A DNA stretch of 53,871 nucleotides from Reyranella sp. (GCF_004296935.1 NZ_SCVH01000013.1:1-53871); one strand, 5' to 3'; counted from the stretch's first letter, positions 1 to 9,163 are shown. Numbers and translations: made by a program. Notes: a model not told the origin generated them from the sequence alone.

Positions 1-2
1 GC

Positions 3-377
3 ATCGGCCTGCTGCCCGACGGCGGCAGCACGTGGTTCCTGCCGCGCCTGGTGGGCGACCAGCGTGCGCGGGCGCTCGCCATGCTGACGCCGCAGATCCC
101 GGCCGACAAGGCCAAAGAATGGGGCCTGATCTGGGACGTCGTCGACGACGCCGCCCTGATGCCGACCGCCGTAGAAATCGCGCGCAAGCTCGCCGACGGG
201 CCGACGATGGCCCTGGCGCGGATCAAGGGCGCGCTTGCCCAGTCGAGCGCCAACGATCTTTCGGCGCAGCTCGATGTCGAGCGCGACTACCAGCGCGAGT
301 TGGGCCGCAGCGACGACTTCAAAGAGGGCGTTGCTGCCTTCCTCGCCAAGCGCAAGCCGGACTTCGAAGGCAAATAG
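3..377 (+). CDS. Enoyl-CoA hydratase/isomerase (PaaG-like), 5' truncated by window edge
   Basis: Only the C-terminal 124 codons lie in the window and the gene begins upstream. The frame reads IGLLPDGGSTWFLPRLVGDQ at once, the crotonase-fold segment carrying the second active-site region. It ends with an FKEGVAAFLAKRKPDF tail, typical of enoyl-CoA hydratases of the phenylacetyl-CoA ring-isomerase (PaaG) type. Family knowledge: these enzymes hydrate or isomerise enoyl-CoA thioesters in the cytosol. The exact substrate cannot be fixed from the tail. The SMP-30 gene follows after 11 bases and is probably co-transcribed. A GTG at 51 exists in frame but lies inside the conserved domain, so it is not the start. 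Confidence 0.85.
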   Translation: MGLLPDGGSTWFLPRLVGDQRARALAMLTPQIPADKAKEWGLIWDVVDDAALMPTAVEIARKLADGPTMALARIKGALAQSSANDLSAQLDVERDYQRELGRSDDFKEGVAAFLAKRKPDFEGK

Positions 378-388
378 GGGAAACGACC

Positions 389-1321
389 ATGACGACGCCG
401 CACAAGGAAATCACCTCGGGCCTGCAGTTTCCCGAAGGCCCGATCGCCATGCCTGACGGCTCGGTGATCCTGGTCGAGATCGCGCGCGAGACGCTGACCC
501 GCGTCATGCCCGACGGCAAGCAGCAGGTCGTGGCCAAGATGCCGGGCGGCCCCAACGGCGCTGCGATGGGGCCTGCGGGCAAGATCTATGTCTGCAACAA
601 CGGCGGCTTCAACTGGATCAAGCGCCCCGACGGGCGGCTGTTCCCCGGCACCCAGCCCGCTTCCTACAAGGGCGGCTCGATCCAGACCGTCGATCCCGAG
701 ACCGGCAAGGTCGAGACGCTTTATGATTCGTGCGACGGCCGCAAGCTGAACGGCCCCAACGACATCGTCTTCGACAACGCCGGCGGCTTCTGGTTCACCG
801 ATCTCGGCAAGACGCGCGAGCACGACAGCGACCGCGGCGCCGTCTACTACGCCAAGGCCGACGGCTCGAGAATCGAGCAGAAGGTCTTCCCGCTCGAGCG
901 CCCCAACGGCTGCGGCCTCTCGCCGGATGAGAAAACCCTCTATGTCGTGGAGACGCCGACCGCGCGCTGCTGGGCCTTCGAGCTTTCGGCGCCCGGAGTC
1001 ATCAAGGATGCCAACGGCCCCTATCGCGGCGAGAAGGGTCGCGTGATCGCGGGGCTGGGCGGCTATCAGATGTTCGATTCACTGGCCGTCGACTCGGCCG
1101 GCCACATCTGCGTCGCCACGCTGATCACCGGCGCCGTCTCCGACATCTCACCCGACGGAAAATCCGTGACGCAATACAAGCTGCCCGATCCGATGGTCAC
1201 CAACGTCTGCTTCGGCGGTAAGGACTTGCGCACGGCATACGCCACGCTCTCGATGACCGGCAAGCTTGTGAGCTTCGAATGGCCGCGGCCGGGTCTGAAG
1301 CTGAATTATCTGAACAAGTAG
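389..1321 (+). CDS. SMP-30/gluconolactonase/LRE-like hydrolase
   Basis: 310 residues from an ATG preceded by a GGGGAAA ribosome-binding site. The sequence is a six-bladed beta-propeller of the SMP-30/gluconolactonase/LRE-like region. Landmarks are the metal-ligand Glu in LQFPEGP near residue 17, LNGPNDIVFD with the conserved Asn-Asp in the middle, FTDLG, and RPNGCGLSPDEKTLYVVET. Members hydrolyse sugar lactones or other lactones and esters using one divalent cation. There is no signal peptide, so the protein is probably cytosolic. Its place behind an enoyl-CoA hydratase suggests a catabolic operon, but the substrate is unknown. Confidence 0.85.
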   Translation: MTTPHKEITSGLQFPEGPIAMPDGSVILVEIARETLTRVMPDGKQQVVAKMPGGPNGAAMGPAGKIYVCNNGGFNWIKRPDGRLFPGTQPASYKGGSIQTVDPETGKVETLYDSCDGRKLNGPNDIVFDNAGGFWFTDLGKTREHDSDRGAVYYAKADGSRIEQKVFPLERPNGCGLSPDEKTLYVVETPTARCWAFELSAPGVIKDANGPYRGEKGRVIAGLGGYQMFDSLAVDSAGHICVATLITGAVSDISPDGKSVTQYKLPDPMVTNVCFGGKDLRTAYATLSMTGKLVSFEWPRPGLKLNYLNK

Positions 1322-1330
1322 GAGCCGCGG

Positions 1331-2725
1331 CTACCCCTTCGTCAGCGCCCGGACCTCGCGGCTGGCGACGATGCGGCCATTCGAATAGGCCTCGTGGTTG
1401 GCGTCGACGTCAGCGAGCTTGTAGCGGTAGTTCACCATCATGGCGTAGGACTGCTTGAAGCCGTTGGCGCTGGTGTCGGCCAGCCAGTTCAGCCGCTCGA
1501 CGATGGCGCCATTGCCGAGATGGAAATGTGCCACGCGATCGAGCGCGCGGCCTTTGTCGTCGGCCGTCGTGAGATACTGCGCCGCCAGCCGCGACAGGAT
1601 GGGCCGGAGTGCCTTGTCGATCGCTGGCACTTCCCACCAGTTCGGCCGATCGAGCAGCTTGCGCACAGCGGCGGCGCCCCTGGCCTCGCCGATCACCGGC
1701 GCCAGGGAGGCGATCTCGGATGCCGTCAGCGCATCGTCGCCCTCGCTTTTCAGCCGGCTGTCGATGTGCTGGCGCAGGCCGGGAAGGGGGGACAGGGTCG
1801 CGAACTCCTTGATCTTCGGCAGCTCCTTCGCGAGTTGGTCGGCCACGCGCTTGATCAGGAAGTTGCCGAAGCTGATGCCGGCCAGGCCCTGCTGGCAGTT
1901 GGAGATTGAATAGAAGATCGCGGTGTTGGCCTCGCCGGGGTCGCTGGTCTCCGCGCGCGCGTCGAGCAGACGCTGCACGTTGCCGGCGAGCCCCGCCACC
2001 AGGGCGACTTCGACGAAGATCAGCGGCTCCTCGGGCATGCGCGGGTGGAAGAAGGCGAAGCAGCGCCGATCCGAATCGAGCCGGTTCTTGATGTCGCGCC
2101 ATGACCGGATGGCGTGCACCGCCTCGTAGGCTACGAGCTTCTCCAGGAGCGATGCGGGCGATTGCCAGTCGATGCGCACGAGGTCGAGGAAGCCGACGTC
2201 GAACCAGTCGCCGAGCAGGGGCCGCAGGTCCTCGCTGAGCGCCCGTGCGGCGGCATCGCTGCGCCCCAGCGCCAGCAGCTCGGCGCGGAGATCGACGACG
2301 AACTTCACGCCCTGCGGCACACCCACGAATTCGCGCAGCAGCCGCACCGCCGGTGGCTCGAGGGCGCGGCGGAGCGCCCGCGCCGGCTCCTTGGAGGTGC
2401 GCCAACGGTCGACGGTGGCCATCGCCGCTTCGCGCGGCAGGCCGTAGTCGTGCGCCAGCGTCAGCAGGAACTTCCTCCGGCCGGCGGGCGAGAGCGAGAG
2501 GTAAGCCTGGCCGAGCTCGGCGGCGCGGCCTCGCCGTGCCGTCTCGCCGCCCTTGCCTGCGAGGCAGGCATCGATGCGGCTTTTCAGCCGCGGGACGTCG
2601 TCGTCGGGCAGGTCGGGGCGAAGCGGGGCGCCCACCACCTCGCGGGCGCCGCGGGCAGTGTCGACGAAGGCGGTCCGCAGGCGTTCCAGCGTGCGGTCGA
2701 CGGTATTGGAAAACGGAAGAGCCAT
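1331..2725 (-). CDS. Malonyl-CoA decarboxylase
   Basis: 464 residues, close to the usual length of the family. It decarboxylates malonyl-CoA to acetyl-CoA. The C-terminal catalytic GNAT-like domain is clear: FFHPRMPEEPLIFVEVALV near 225-243, FYSISNCQQGLAGISFGNF at about 271-289 (the Ser region of the family), LSPLPG, and HFHLGNGA near 398 carrying the conserved active-site His. The N-terminal helical domain covers roughly the first 130 residues. No malonyl-CoA synthetase or malonate transporter lies beside it, so it is not in a mat-type operon here. It starts 55 bases after the stop of the alkA-like gene and could be read from the same transcript. Confidence 0.93.
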   Translation of the reverse strand: MALPFSNTVDRTLERLRTAFVDTARGAREVVGAPLRPDLPDDDVPRLKSRIDACLAGKGGETARRGRAAELGQAYLSLSPAGRRKFLLTLAHDYGLPREAAMATVDRWRTSKEPARALRRALEPPAVRLLREFVGVPQGVKFVVDLRAELLALGRSDAAARALSEDLRPLLGDWFDVGFLDLVRIDWQSPASLLEKLVAYEAVHAIRSWRDIKNRLDSDRRCFAFFHPRMPEEPLIFVEVALVAGLAGNVQRLLDARAETSDPGEANTAIFYSISNCQQGLAGISFGNFLIKRVADQLAKELPKIKEFATLSPLPGLRQHIDSRLKSEGDDALTASEIASLAPVIGEARGAAAVRKLLDRPNWWEVPAIDKALRPILSRLAAQYLTTADDKGRALDRVAHFHLGNGAIVERLNWLADTSANGFKQSYAMMVNYRYKLADVDANHEAYSNGRIVASREVRALTKG

Positions 2726-2780
2726 GCGCCGATTATGTCACGGCGGATGTGTCACTCCAGTGGCACAGATGAACGCAGCT

Positions 2781-3410
2781 TCATATCTCCAATGCCCGCC
2801 ACAGATACCAACTCGCCACCGTTCGGTAGGGCCGCCATTTCTCGCCGGCCTTCTCCAGCGCCTGCGGCGAGGGGAGCACGCGCTTCCTGAAGGCCTTCGC
2901 ATAGGCCTTGCGCAGGCTGTAGTCGTCGAGCGGCAGAACGTCGGGTCGGCCCAAGCGAAACATCAGGAACATTTCGGCGCTCCAGCGGCCGATGCCACGC
3001 ACCTGCACCAGCCGTTCGATCAGCTCGGCATCTTCGAAGCCGTGCGCCGCTTCGAGCGTGGGCAGTTCGCCGCTTGCCACGCGGCGTGCGAGATCCTGCA
3101 CCGCCAGCACCTTGGCGCGCGACAGGCCGCAACTGCGCAGCCTTTCGTCCGGCGTCGCCAGGACATGGCGCGGCGTAAAACCCGCCGTCGCCCGCGGATA
3201 GAGCGCTTCGACGCGGCCGTAGATGGTGGCCGCCGCCTTGTTGGAAAGCTGCTGGTAGACGATGGCCTCGGCCAGCGCGCCGAACAGGCTGCGCGAAGCC
3301 TTGAGCTCCATGCGGAACGGACCGACCGCTTCGATGATCTCCGCCAGCGCCGGATCCGCAGCCTTGAGATGCGCGACCGCCTTGGCGATCTTGAACGGAA
3401 AGCCGCTCAT
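2781..3410 (-). CDS. DNA-3-methyladenine glycosylase II (AlkA/HhH-GPD family)
   Basis: 209 residues, the short AlkA form without the N-terminal TBP-like domain. It excises alkylated purines such as 3-methyladenine in base-excision repair. The helix-hairpin-helix LVQVRGIGRWSAEMFL lies at about 134-149, followed by the GPD loop LPLDDYSLRK, whose second Asp (about 163) is the expected catalytic residue. The start codon overlaps the stop of the upstream ogt gene by four bases (ATGA), so the two repair proteins are probably translationally coupled. Confidence 0.93.
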   Translation of the reverse strand: MSGFPFKIAKAVAHLKAADPALAEIIEAVGPFRMELKASRSLFGALAEAIVYQQLSNKAAATIYGRVEALYPRATAGFTPRHVLATPDERLRSCGLSRAKVLAVQDLARRVASGELPTLEAAHGFEDAELIERLVQVRGIGRWSAEMFLMFRLGRPDVLPLDDYSLRKAYAKAFRKRVLPSPQALEKAGEKWRPYRTVASWYLWRALEI

Positions 3411-3955
3411 CGCGCGGCGAACAGCGGACCGGCGCCCACTTCCGGTGCGCCCTCGATCTCCAGCATGCGCCGCTTGGTCGAGACGCCGCCAGTGGCCGAG
3501 AAGCCGCCCATCTTGCCGTCGGCGCCCAGCACGCGATGGCAGGGCACGATGATGGCCACGGGATTGCGGCCGAGCGCCTGGCCGACTTCGCGCGATTCGT
3601 GCGGCACGCCGAGACGCTTGGCGATCTCGCCATAGGTCATGGTGCGGCCGGGCGGGATGGTACGCGCCACCTCGTAGACCTTGCGGTGGAATTCCGGCGC
3701 AGCTTCCAGGTCGAGTGGGATGTCGGCGAGATCTGCGGCTTCGCCCTTCAAGAGCTGCAGCACGCGTTCGATGGCGCGGCCGACCCCGGGCGGTGGGTCG
3801 CTCTCGACCGCGTCGGACCAGCGTCGCTGCAGGCGCTTGCGCGTCGCCTCGGCCGACGCTTCGGGCAGTTGCAGGCCCGCGATGCCGCGCGCGCTCCAGG
3901 CGAGGCCGCAGGTACCGATCGGCGAGTCGAACAGGGTGAAACCCAGCGTGCTCAT
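3407..3955 (-). CDS. ogt: Methylated-DNA--protein-cysteine S-methyltransferase
   Basis: 182 residues. It directly reverses O6-alkylguanine by transferring the alkyl group to its own cysteine, a suicide reaction. The active-site motif PCHRV is at 138-142 with Cys139 as acceptor. It is preceded by GRNPVAII with the conserved Asn and followed by GADGKMGGFS. The N-terminal ribonuclease-like domain (TLFDSPIGTCGLAW) is present and no Ada regulatory domain is attached. It forms a two-gene alkylation-repair operon with the alkA-like gene and is divergent from btaA. Confidence 0.94.
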   Translation of the reverse strand: MSTLGFTLFDSPIGTCGLAWSARGIAGLQLPEASAEATRKRLQRRWSDAVESDPPPGVGRAIERVLQLLKGEAADLADIPLDLEAAPEFHRKVYEVARTIPPGRTMTYGEIAKRLGVPHESREVGQALGRNPVAIIVPCHRVLGADGKMGGFSATGGVSTKRRMLEIEGAPEVGAGPLFAAR

Positions 3956-3998
3956 GACCTCAAACTCCCTCTAACCTGACATCCCGTCAAGTGCGTGC

Positions 3999-4032
3999 CT
4001 GTCATCAAACTGGCACCTGGGGTGGATATATT
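3999..4032 (+). promoter_or_regulatory. Pho-box promoter of btaAB
   Basis: CTGTCAT (3999-4005), four bases CAAA, then CTGGCAC (4010-4016) matches the two 7-bp direct repeats of a PhoB box at 13 of 14 positions if the last base may be C or T. Exactly 10 bases further is TATATT (4027-4032), a five-of-six match to the -10 hexamer. This is the spacing of PhoB-activated promoters, in which the box replaces the -35 element. The predicted transcript starts near 4039, upstream of the conserved start of BtaA. Confidence 0.7.
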
Positions 4033-4063
4033 GTGCAGGTCGAGTAGAGCCGGAGTTGTCTGG

Positions 4064-5296
4064 TTGGCCTATCCGCGGGATGAGAGCAATGTCCGCCTGA
4101 AAAAGGCGGTTCGCCGAAATCGGGTTCTATCCCGCGAGGGACTCCTGGAGCATGTCTTCGAACGGCTGTTCCGCGGCCTCGTCTACACCCAGATCTGGGA
4201 AGATCCCGAGATCGATCTCGAGGCGCTGGCGCTCGCGCCCGACAGTCATGTCGTGGCGATCGCCTCGGGCGGCTGCAACGTACTCTCCTACCTCACGGCG
4301 GGGCCGGCACGCATTACGGCGGTGGATCTCAGCCAGGCTCACGTGGCGCTCAACCGCCTGAAGCTGGTGGCGGCCAGCCGCCTGCCGTCGTGGGAAATGT
4401 TCTACCGGTTCTTCGGAGCGGCCGACGACGCGGCCAATGTGGCGGCCTACGACCGGCTGATCGCGCCGCACCTAGACCCGCAGAGCCGCGCCTACTGGCA
4501 GGGTCGCAGCCTGCAGCACTTCGGGCGGCGGCGGATCTCGATCTTCGCCCGCCATGCCTACCGCCACGGTCTGCTGGGGCGTTTCATCGGCCTCGCCCAT
4601 GCCGCAGCGCGCCTTCATGGCGTCGACCTGCGCGACCTGCTGAGCGCCCGCACGATGGACGAGCAGCGCGCCTTCTTCGAGACGGCGCTGGCCCCGCTGT
4701 TCGATCGCCGCGCGGTGCGCTGGGCGACTGGCAATCGCCTCTCGCTCTATGGCCTCGGCATTCCGCCGGCGCAGTACGAGGCGTTGGCCGGCGGTCGCGG
4801 CATGAGTGTGGTGCTGCGCGAAAGAGTCGAGCGGCTGGCCTGCGGCTTCAGCCTGAATGACAACTACTTCGCCTGGCAGGCCTTTGGCCGCGGCTACAGC
4901 GGCGACGGGCAGGGACCGCTACCACCCTATCTGCGGCGCGACCAGTTCGACTTCGTCCGTGCCCGGGCCGACCGGGTCGAGGTGATGAACCGCTCGGTCA
5001 CGGAGTATCTCGCCGCCTGTCCGGCCGCCTCGCGCGACCGCTATGTGCTGCTCGATGCCCAGGACTGGATGACCGACGACCAGCTGAACGCGCTCTGGAC
5101 CGAGATCACGCGGACGGCGCGACTCGGGGCGCGGGTGATTTTCCGGACCGCGGCCGAACCGTCGCTGCTGGAAGGCCGCCTCGACCCGGCGCTGCTCGAC
5201 CGCTGGCACTACGAGGCTGCCGCCTCGCAGGAATTCACGGCGCGCGACCGTTCGGCGATCTACGGTGGCTTCCATCTCTATGTCCTCAGGGATTGA
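4064..5296 (+). CDS. btaA: BtaA: S-adenosylmethionine:diacylglycerol 3-amino-3-carboxypropyltransferase (DUF3419)
   Basis: About 410 residues. It makes the first step of betaine lipid synthesis, moving the aminocarboxypropyl group of AdoMet to diacylglycerol to give diacylglyceryl-homoserine at the membrane. Diagnostic segments are AVRRNRVLSREGLLEHVFERLF, YTQIWEDPEIDLEAL, IASGGCNVLSYL (SAM-binding, about 66-77), AVDLSQAHVALNRLKL and, later, FSLNDNYFAWQAF. The frame is open back to a GTG at 3995, but that codon lies upstream of the Pho box and of any RNA it would start. I prefer TTG 4064, which has GGAG eight bases before it; no in-frame ATG is available. BtaB follows after three bases. Confidence 0.88.
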   Translation: MAYPRDESNVRLKKAVRRNRVLSREGLLEHVFERLFRGLVYTQIWEDPEIDLEALALAPDSHVVAIASGGCNVLSYLTAGPARITAVDLSQAHVALNRLKLVAASRLPSWEMFYRFFGAADDAANVAAYDRLIAPHLDPQSRAYWQGRSLQHFGRRRISIFARHAYRHGLLGRFIGLAHAAARLHGVDLRDLLSARTMDEQRAFFETALAPLFDRRAVRWATGNRLSLYGLGIPPAQYEALAGGRGMSVVLRERVERLACGFSLNDNYFAWQAFGRGYSGDGQGPLPPYLRRDQFDFVRARADRVEVMNRSVTEYLAACPAASRDRYVLLDAQDWMTDDQLNALWTEITRTARLGARVIFRTAAEPSLLEGRLDPALLDRWHYEAAASQEFTARDRSAIYGGFHLYVLRD

Positions 5297-5299
5297 TCC

Positions 5300-5953
5300 G
5301 TGAGCGACACTGTCGCCATGTCCAACCTGATGGACCGCATCTACCGCCGGCAGCGCCATCTCTACGACAGTACGCGCAAATACTATCTGCTGGGCCGCGA
5401 CCGGTTGATCGAGCGCCTGTCGCCGCCGTCCGGCGGCAGGGTGCTGGAGATCGGCTGCGGCACGGCACGGAATCTGGTGGCGGCGGCGGGGGCCTATCCG
5501 CACGCCGCGTTCTACGGCATCGATATTTCGGCTGCGATGCTCGAGACGGCCCGCGCCAAGGTCGTGCGCGACGGCCTGTCGCCCCGCATTCGGCTGGCCT
5601 GTGCCGACGCCACCCGGTTCGATCCCGCGCTGCTGTTCGGTGTGCCCGGATTCTCGCACGTCTTCCTGTCCTACAGCCTGTCGATGATCCCCGAGTGGCA
5701 CCTGGCGCTCGGCCAGGCGCTGGCCTGGGTGCAGCCTGGTGGCGAGCTGCATATCGTCGATTTCGGCGGCCAGGAGGAACTGCCGCGCTGGTTCCGCCGT
5801 GGGCTGCGGACCTGGCTGGCGCAGTTCCATGTCGATCCGCGCGACGGTCTGGAGGCAGCGCTCGCCACCTTCGACGGAAGCGCCGGCACCCTGCTCACCT
5901 TCGAGCGACCCTATCGCGGCTACGCCCAGTACGCTGTGTTTCGGCGGGCCTGA
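5300..5953 (+). CDS. btaB: BtaB: diacylglyceryl-homoserine N-methyltransferase
   Basis: 217 residues from a GTG. It should methylate the amino group of diacylglyceryl-homoserine three times to give the betaine lipid DGTS. The start MDRIYRRQRHLYDSTRKYYLLGRD is characteristic of BtaB. SAM-binding motif I, VLEIGCGTARNL, lies at about 48-59, the acidic ribose-binding residue is in YGIDIS, and IVDFGGQEELPRWFR follows late in the chain. It sits three bases behind btaA, so both enzymes of the pathway are in one operon. Confidence 0.9.
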   Translation: MSDTVAMSNLMDRIYRRQRHLYDSTRKYYLLGRDRLIERLSPPSGGRVLEIGCGTARNLVAAAGAYPHAAFYGIDISAAMLETARAKVVRDGLSPRIRLACADATRFDPALLFGVPGFSHVFLSYSLSMIPEWHLALGQALAWVQPGGELHIVDFGGQEELPRWFRRGLRTWLAQFHVDPRDGLEAALATFDGSAGTLLTFERPYRGYAQYAVFRRA

Positions 5954-6147
5954 CAGAACAGAGTCCGGCCGATCGGAGTTAGCCGACCAAGCCTCAGGGC
6001 AGGCCGGCGCATGTCCATTCTCTCCCTCTCCCGACCCCTCGCGCTGCGACATCGCCCTCGCGCCTTACGATCCTGGGAAACGTCGCGGCCGCGGCCTGTC
6101 GTGACTCGCATAGCCCCTCTGCCCATGAGGTATTGGCAAGCGGCTGG

Positions 6148-6165
6148 GCCGGGTGCTAACCCGGC
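6148..6165. other. Short hairpin in btaB-thiolase intergenic region
   Basis: GCCGGGT and ACCCGGC form a 7-bp stem with a four-base loop, 31 bases before the thiolase ATG. There is no T-run, so it is not a convincing terminator. The remaining part of 5954-6195 shows no gene that I can support. Confidence 0.3.
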
Positions 6166-6195
6166 AGCAACGAATTTGTGGTGGGAGTACCCAAG

Positions 6196-7398
6196 ATGAC
6201 CGAGGCCTTCATTTGCGACGCCATCCGCACCCCCGTCGGCCGCTATAACGGCGGACTTGGCGCCATGCGGGTCGACGACCTGGCCGCCCATCCGATCAAG
6301 GCGCTGATGCAACGGAACGCCAATGTCGATTGGGGCGCCGTCGACGACGTGATCTATGGCTGCGTCAACCAGGCGGGCGAGGACAACCGCAACGTGGCGC
6401 GTATGGCGGGGCTTCTGGCCGGCCTGCCGGTCGAGGTGGCCGGCGCCACGGTCAACCGGCTCTGTGGTTCGGGGCTGGAAGCCGCTGGCCATGCGGCGCG
6501 TGCGGTAAAACTCGGCGAGGCCGAGATGATGATCGCAGGTGGCGTCGAAGGCATGACCCGCTCGCCTTACGTGATGGGCAAGCCCGAGAGCGCCTTCGAT
6601 CGCTCGATGAAGCTCGAGGACACGGTGCTGGGCTGGCGCTTCGTCAACCCGCGGATGAAGGCAGCCTACGGCGTCGATCCGATGGGCCAGACCGCCGAGA
6701 ATGTCGCAGGCGAGCACCAGATCAGCCGCACCGACCAGGACGCCTTCGCCTACCGCAGCCAGCGCCGTTGCAAGGCGGCCCAGGATCGCGGCTTCTTCGA
6801 CAAGGAGATCGTCAAGGTCTGCGTCAAGAAGGGCAAGACCGAGATCATCGTCGACAAGGACGAGCATCCGCGGGGCGACACCACGATGGAGACGCTCAGC
6901 AAGCTCCAGGCGGCGTTCCGTGAGGGCGGCTCGGTGACGGCGGGCAATTCCTCCGGCCTGAACGACGGCGCCTGCGCCATGATCATCGCCTCGGAGGCTG
7001 CCGCCCGCGCCAATGGGCTGACGCCGCGAGCGCGCATCCTGGGCACCGTGTCGGCGGGCGTGCCGCCGCGCGTCATGGGCATCGGTCCGGTGCCGGCGAC
7101 GCAGAAGCTGCTGGCCAAGCTCGGCATGACCATCAAGGACTTCGACACGATCGAGCTCAACGAGGCGTTTGCGGCACAGGCGCTGGCCGTGCTGCGCCAG
7201 CTGGGCCTCGCCGACGACCAGGAGAACGTGAATCCCAACGGCGGCGCCATTGCGCTCGGCCATCCGCTCGGCGCCTCGGGCGGCCGGCTGATGATCACTG
7301 CCCTCAACCAGCTCGAAGCCACCGGCGGCAAGCGCGCGCTCGCCACCATGTGCATCGGCGTCGGGCAGGGCATCGCGCTGGCGCTGGAGCGCGTCTAG
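6196..7398 (+). CDS. Acetyl-CoA acyltransferase (3-oxoadipyl-CoA thiolase type)
   Basis: 400 residues, the standard length of degradative thiolases. It cleaves a 3-oxoacyl-CoA with CoA to acetyl-CoA and a shortened acyl-CoA. The acylated Cys is in NRLCGSG (Cys90), the catalytic His in [17 protein letters not shown] (His356) and the proton-transfer Cys in MCIGVGQG (Cys386). The N-terminus [17 protein letters not shown] and the phrase [22 protein letters not shown] resemble PcaF/PaaJ beta-ketoadipyl-CoA thiolases, but a fatty-acid role is equally possible. The ATG at 6196 is chosen; an in-frame GTG 18 bases upstream adds nothing conserved. It is convergent with pncA, three bases apart. Confidence 0.92.
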   Translation: MTEAFICDAIRTPVGRYNGGLGAMRVDDLAAHPIKALMQRNANVDWGAVDDVIYGCVNQAGEDNRNVARMAGLLAGLPVEVAGATVNRLCGSGLEAAGHAARAVKLGEAEMMIAGGVEGMTRSPYVMGKPESAFDRSMKLEDTVLGWRFVNPRMKAAYGVDPMGQTAENVAGEHQISRTDQDAFAYRSQRRCKAAQDRGFFDKEIVKVCVKKGKTEIIVDKDEHPRGDTTMETLSKLQAAFREGGSVTAGNSSGLNDGACAMIIASEAAARANGLTPRARILGTVSAGVPPRVMGIGPVPATQKLLAKLGMTIKDFDTIELNEAFAAQALAVLRQLGLADDQENVNPNGGAIALGHPLGASGGRLMITALNQLEATGGKRALATMCIGVGQGIALALERV

Positions 7399-7401
7399 GA
7401 C

Positions 7402-8010
7402 CTACGCCGTCGCGTTGAGATTGATGCCGCCCTGGCGCATTTCGGTGAGCATGCGCCGTCGGCTGCCCTCAAGATCGAGGGCGGCGGTGGCCTCGACCAC
7501 GACGGCGATGTCGAAGCCCGCCTGGCGTCCGTCGATCGCAGTCCAGGCGACGCAGTAGTCGAGCGCCAGGCCGCAGATGATCAAACGAGTGAAGCCGCGG
7601 GCCTTGAGGTAGCCGTCGAGGCCGGTGCGGGTCATGCGGTCGTTCTCGCGGAACGCCGAGTAGGAGTCGATGCCGGTGTGGAAGCCCTTGCGCACGATCA
7701 TCTGCGCCTTGGTCGCTTCCAGCCCGGGATGGAAGTCGGCGCCTGAGGTGCCTTGCACGCAATGGTCCGGCCACAGGGTCTGCGGACCGTAGGGGAACTT
7801 CACGGTGCTGAAGGGCACGGCATCGGCCCAGGCGCTGGCGAAGGAGGCATGGCCCGCCGGGTGCCAGTCCTGGGTCAGGATCACGTGGTCGTGGCGGCCG
7901 ATCAGCCGGTTGACCAGCGGAAGGATGCCGTTGGCGCCGGGCACGGCCAAGGCGCCGCCCTCGCAGAAGTCGTTCTGCATGTCGACCACGATCAGGGCCT
8001 CGTTCGGCAT
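7402..8010 (-). CDS. pncA: Nicotinamidase/pyrazinamidase
   Basis: 202 residues, an isochorismatase-fold amidase that converts nicotinamide to nicotinate in NAD salvage. The catalytic triad is visible: Asp10 in VVDMQNDF, Lys108 in IVRKGF and the nucleophile Cys153 in ALDYCV. Metal ligands are expected from TQDWHPAGH (Asp48, His50) and PDHCVQG (His83). It is the last gene of a leftward run, 28 bases after the stop of tgt. Confidence 0.95.
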   Translation of the reverse strand: MPNEALIVVDMQNDFCEGGALAVPGANGILPLVNRLIGRHDHVILTQDWHPAGHASFASAWADAVPFSTVKFPYGPQTLWPDHCVQGTSGADFHPGLEATKAQMIVRKGFHTGIDSYSAFRENDRMTRTGLDGYLKARGFTRLIICGLALDYCVAWTAIDGRQAGFDIAVVVEATAALDLEGSRRRMLTEMRQGGINLNATA

Positions 8011-8038
8011 CCGGTACGCTCCGTTACTAAAGTCGGAT

Positions 8039-9163
8039 TCAAAGGGGTGGGATGTCGCCCAAGTCTTGTTCGCTCGCGAATGCGGCGATCCAGTGGCCGA
8101 GTGAGTTGCTTTCGATGGCGCCGCGCAGGCCGCGCATGATGTCCTGGTAGTAGTGAAGGTTGTGCCACGTGAGCAGCATCGAGGCGAGGATCTCCTCGGC
8201 CCGGATCAGGTGATGCAGATAGGCACGACTGTGATGAGTGCAGGCCGGGCAGGCACAACGCTCGTCGATTGGCCGCGGGTCGTCGCGGTGGCGGGCATTG
8301 CGCAGATTGAGTTCGCCGCGGCGGGTAAAAGCCTGTGCCGTGCGGCCGGCCCGCGTCGGCATCACGCAGTCGAACATGTCGATGCCGCGAAGAACGGCGC
8401 CCACGATGTCGGCCGGCCGGCCGACGCCCATCAGGTAGCGCGGCCGCCCGGCGGGCAGCTGCGGTACGGTGGTGTCGAGCGTGGCGAACATCCGCTCCTG
8501 GCCTTCGCCGACGGCCAGGCCGCCGATGGCATAGCCGTCGAAACCGATGGCCGAGAGCGCCCTCACGCTCTCGGCCCGCAGCTCCGGAAAGACGCTGCCC
8601 TGGACGATGCCGAACAGGCCGTAGCCCGGCCGCTCGGCGAAGGCGCGCTTGCCGCGTTCGGCCCACTTCATCGACAGCCGCATCGACTTTGCCGCCTCGG
8701 CCTCCTCGACCGGCCAGGTCGTGCATTCGTCGAACGACATGGTGATGTCGGCATCGAGCAGGTGCTGGATCTCGAGCGAGCGCTCGGGCGTGAGCCGGTG
8801 CTGCGTGCCGTCGATCGGCGAACGGAAGGTGACGCCGTCGGGGTCGAGCTTGCGCAGGTCTTTTAGCGACATCACCTGGAAGCCGCCCGAATCGGTCAGG
8901 ATCGGCCCTGGCCAATTCATGAACTTGTGCAGCCCGCCCAGCGCCGCCACGCGCTCGGCGCCCGGCCGCAGCATCAGGTGGAAGGTGTTGCCCAGCACGA
9001 TCTCGGCGCCGGTCTCGGCGACCGATTGTGGCAGCATCGCCTTCACGGTACCCGCGGTGCCGACCGGCATGAAGGCCGGCGTCTCCACGGTGCCGTGGGC
9101 GGTCGTGATCCGGCCGCGCCGCGCGGCGCCGTCGTTGCCCAGAAGCTCGAAGGAAAGACTCAT
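8039..9163 (-). CDS. tgt: tRNA-guanine transglycosylase
   Basis: 374 residues. It exchanges guanine 34 of GUN-anticodon tRNAs for preQ1 in queuosine synthesis. LTDSGGFQV carries the first catalytic Asp (91), and [17 protein letters not shown] carries the nucleophile Asp (265) and the RNA-binding loop. The zinc site is CACPAC (Cys303, 305 and 308) with a downstream His. The frame is open far upstream, but [19 protein letters not shown] at 9163 is the family N-terminus. Its ATG overlaps the queA stop by four bases. Confidence 0.97.
   Translation of the reverse strand: MSLSFELLGNDGAARRGRITTAHGTVETPAFMPVGTAGTVKAMLPQSVAETGAEIVLGNTFHLMLRPGAERVAALGGLHKFMNWPGPILTDSGGFQVMSLKDLRKLDPDGVTFRSPIDGTQHRLTPERSLEIQHLLDADITMSFDECTTWPVEEAEAAKSMRLSMKWAERGKRAFAERPGYGLFGIVQGSVFPELRAESVRALSAIGFDGYAIGGLAVGEGQERMFATLDTTVPQLPAGRPRYLMGVGRPADIVGAVLRGIDMFDCVMPTRAGRTAQAFTRRGELNLRNARHRDDPRPIDERCACPACTHHSRAYLHHLIRAEEILASMLLTWHNLHYYQDIMRGLRGAIESNSLGHWIAAFASEQDLGDIPPL

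Noticed and set aside
32-388. Long frame upstream of the SMP-30 gene giving a 429-residue reading
   Set aside because: The first 119 codons are Arg/Ala-rich and antisense-like, while the other frame gives a clear enoyl-CoA hydratase. The conserved SMP-30 protein begins at 389.
3995-4063. GTG at 3995 as btaA start
   Set aside because: It lies upstream of the Pho box and -10 region and adds residues without similarity to BtaA.
4919-6052. Long leftward ORF opposite btaA and btaB
   Set aside because: It is a high-GC shadow with no domain; the rightward frames are recognised proteins.
5954-6195. Riboswitch ahead of the thiolase
   Set aside because: Only one short hairpin is seen; no known riboswitch core could be matched.
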